This document shows positions 6,497 through 6,739 of a DNA stretch of 6,739 nucleotides, one piece after another. Position 1 is the first letter of the stretch; every line of letters begins with the position of its first letter. Both the position numbers and the translations under genes were made by a program. The DNA is taken from positions 1 through 6,739 of the forward strand of contig CAIYNT010000329.1 of assembly GCA_903927605.1 (NCBI GenBank), written 5' to 3'. The stretch is from an uncultured Holophagaceae bacterium (lineage in GTDB: Bacteria > Acidobacteriota > Holophagae > Holophagales > Holophagaceae). The notes below the pieces were generated by a model that had not been told where the DNA came from, searched no databases, and saw only the letters and a program-made list of their open reading frames with translations.

Positions 6497-6739
6497 CCGG
6501 CACAGCGGCGTGCCCGTCTGGAACGGCCTCACCGACACCGACCACCCCACCCAGATCCTGGCGGATTTCCTCACCATCGAGGAGCACGTGGCCAAGCCCC
6601 TGCACAAGGTGAAGCTGGTGTTCTGCGGTGACATCCGCAACAACATGAGCTACGCCCTGATGTACGGCGCCGCCAAGACCGGCATGCACATGGTGGCCCT
6701 GGGGCCCAAGGAACTGGCGCCGGATCCGAAGGTACTAGC
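6492..6739 (+). CDS. argF: Ornithine carbamoyltransferase, central part, inverted and cut by window end
   Basis: There are 82 codons plus two bases, open without a stop and without its own start, on the strand opposite to the C-terminal fragment. The translation starts [15 protein letters not shown] and continues through [15 protein letters not shown] (HPTQ is the carbamoyl-phosphate-binding motif). It then gives [19 protein letters not shown] (second-domain nucleotide-fold-like strand and loop), and ends [19 protein letters not shown]. In intact OTC this segment directly precedes the [10 protein letters not shown] part found on the - strand. Joining the two gives about 213 consecutive OTC residues with no evident gap, so both probably come from one gene rather than paralogues. 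The N-terminal ~120 residues, with the STRT-type motif, are absent. This is part of an inversion or a fold-back assembly or amplification chimera. Confidence 0.85.
   Translation, partial: MARHSGVPVWNGLTDTDHPTQILADFLTIEEHVAKPLHKVKLVFCGDIRNNMSYALMYGAAKTGMHMVALGPKELAPDPKVL

Noticed and set aside
1..6739. Search for a defence, toxin-antitoxin, CRISPR, retron, phage or biosynthetic system.
   Set aside because: No recombinase, nuclease, reverse transcriptase, repeat array or toxin-sized gene pair with matching features. The genes present have ordinary, mostly unrelated roles.

Overview
The window is about 6.7 kb of GC-rich, gene-dense bacterial DNA that looks chromosomal. It has short intergenic gaps, Shine-Dalgarno sites and two rho-independent-type hairpins. 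Several products have short Ala/Leu-rich export signals ending in Ala-Gln, and complex I and arginine-biosynthesis genes are present. This would fit an Acidobacteriota member of the Holophaga/Geothrix type, but that is an impression from protein style, not a demonstrated assignment. I see no phage, transposase, CRISPR array, tRNA or rRNA.

Layout, left to right. (1) The 3' five-sixths or so of nuoF (complex I NADH-binding subunit), on the + strand and cut by the window's left edge. (2) A perfect 16-bp terminator hairpin shared with the convergent gene. (3) A cytidylate-kinase-like protein on the - strand. (4) A 210-bp divergent intergenic region. (5) A secreted purple-acid-phosphatase-like metallophosphoesterase on the + strand. 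(6) Ending 16 bp away from it, a convergent DHA2-type 14-TM MFS exporter on the - strand. (7) Two small exported proteins on the - strand, a lipocalin-like protein followed 36 bp later by an NTF2/SnoaL-like lipoprotein, which probably form an operon. (8) A hairpin and then argF (ornithine carbamoyltransferase).

The right end is abnormal. The last 131 codons of argF lie on the - strand (6101-6496). The preceding ~82 codons of what appears to be the same gene lie head-to-head on the + strand (6492-6739). The two pieces meet at a short microhomology (CTGGC). The window stops almost exactly where the + strand piece would run into a second, inverted copy of the C-terminal part. This is either a real small inversion that breaks argF or, more likely, a fold-back chimera at a contig end.

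The genes are mostly unrelated housekeeping and accessory functions: respiration, nucleotide-kinase-like, extracellular phosphatase, efflux, small envelope proteins and arginine synthesis. I found no convincing new multi-gene system. The argF junction, the absence of nuoG after nuoF and the small exported protein pair are the points most worth checking.
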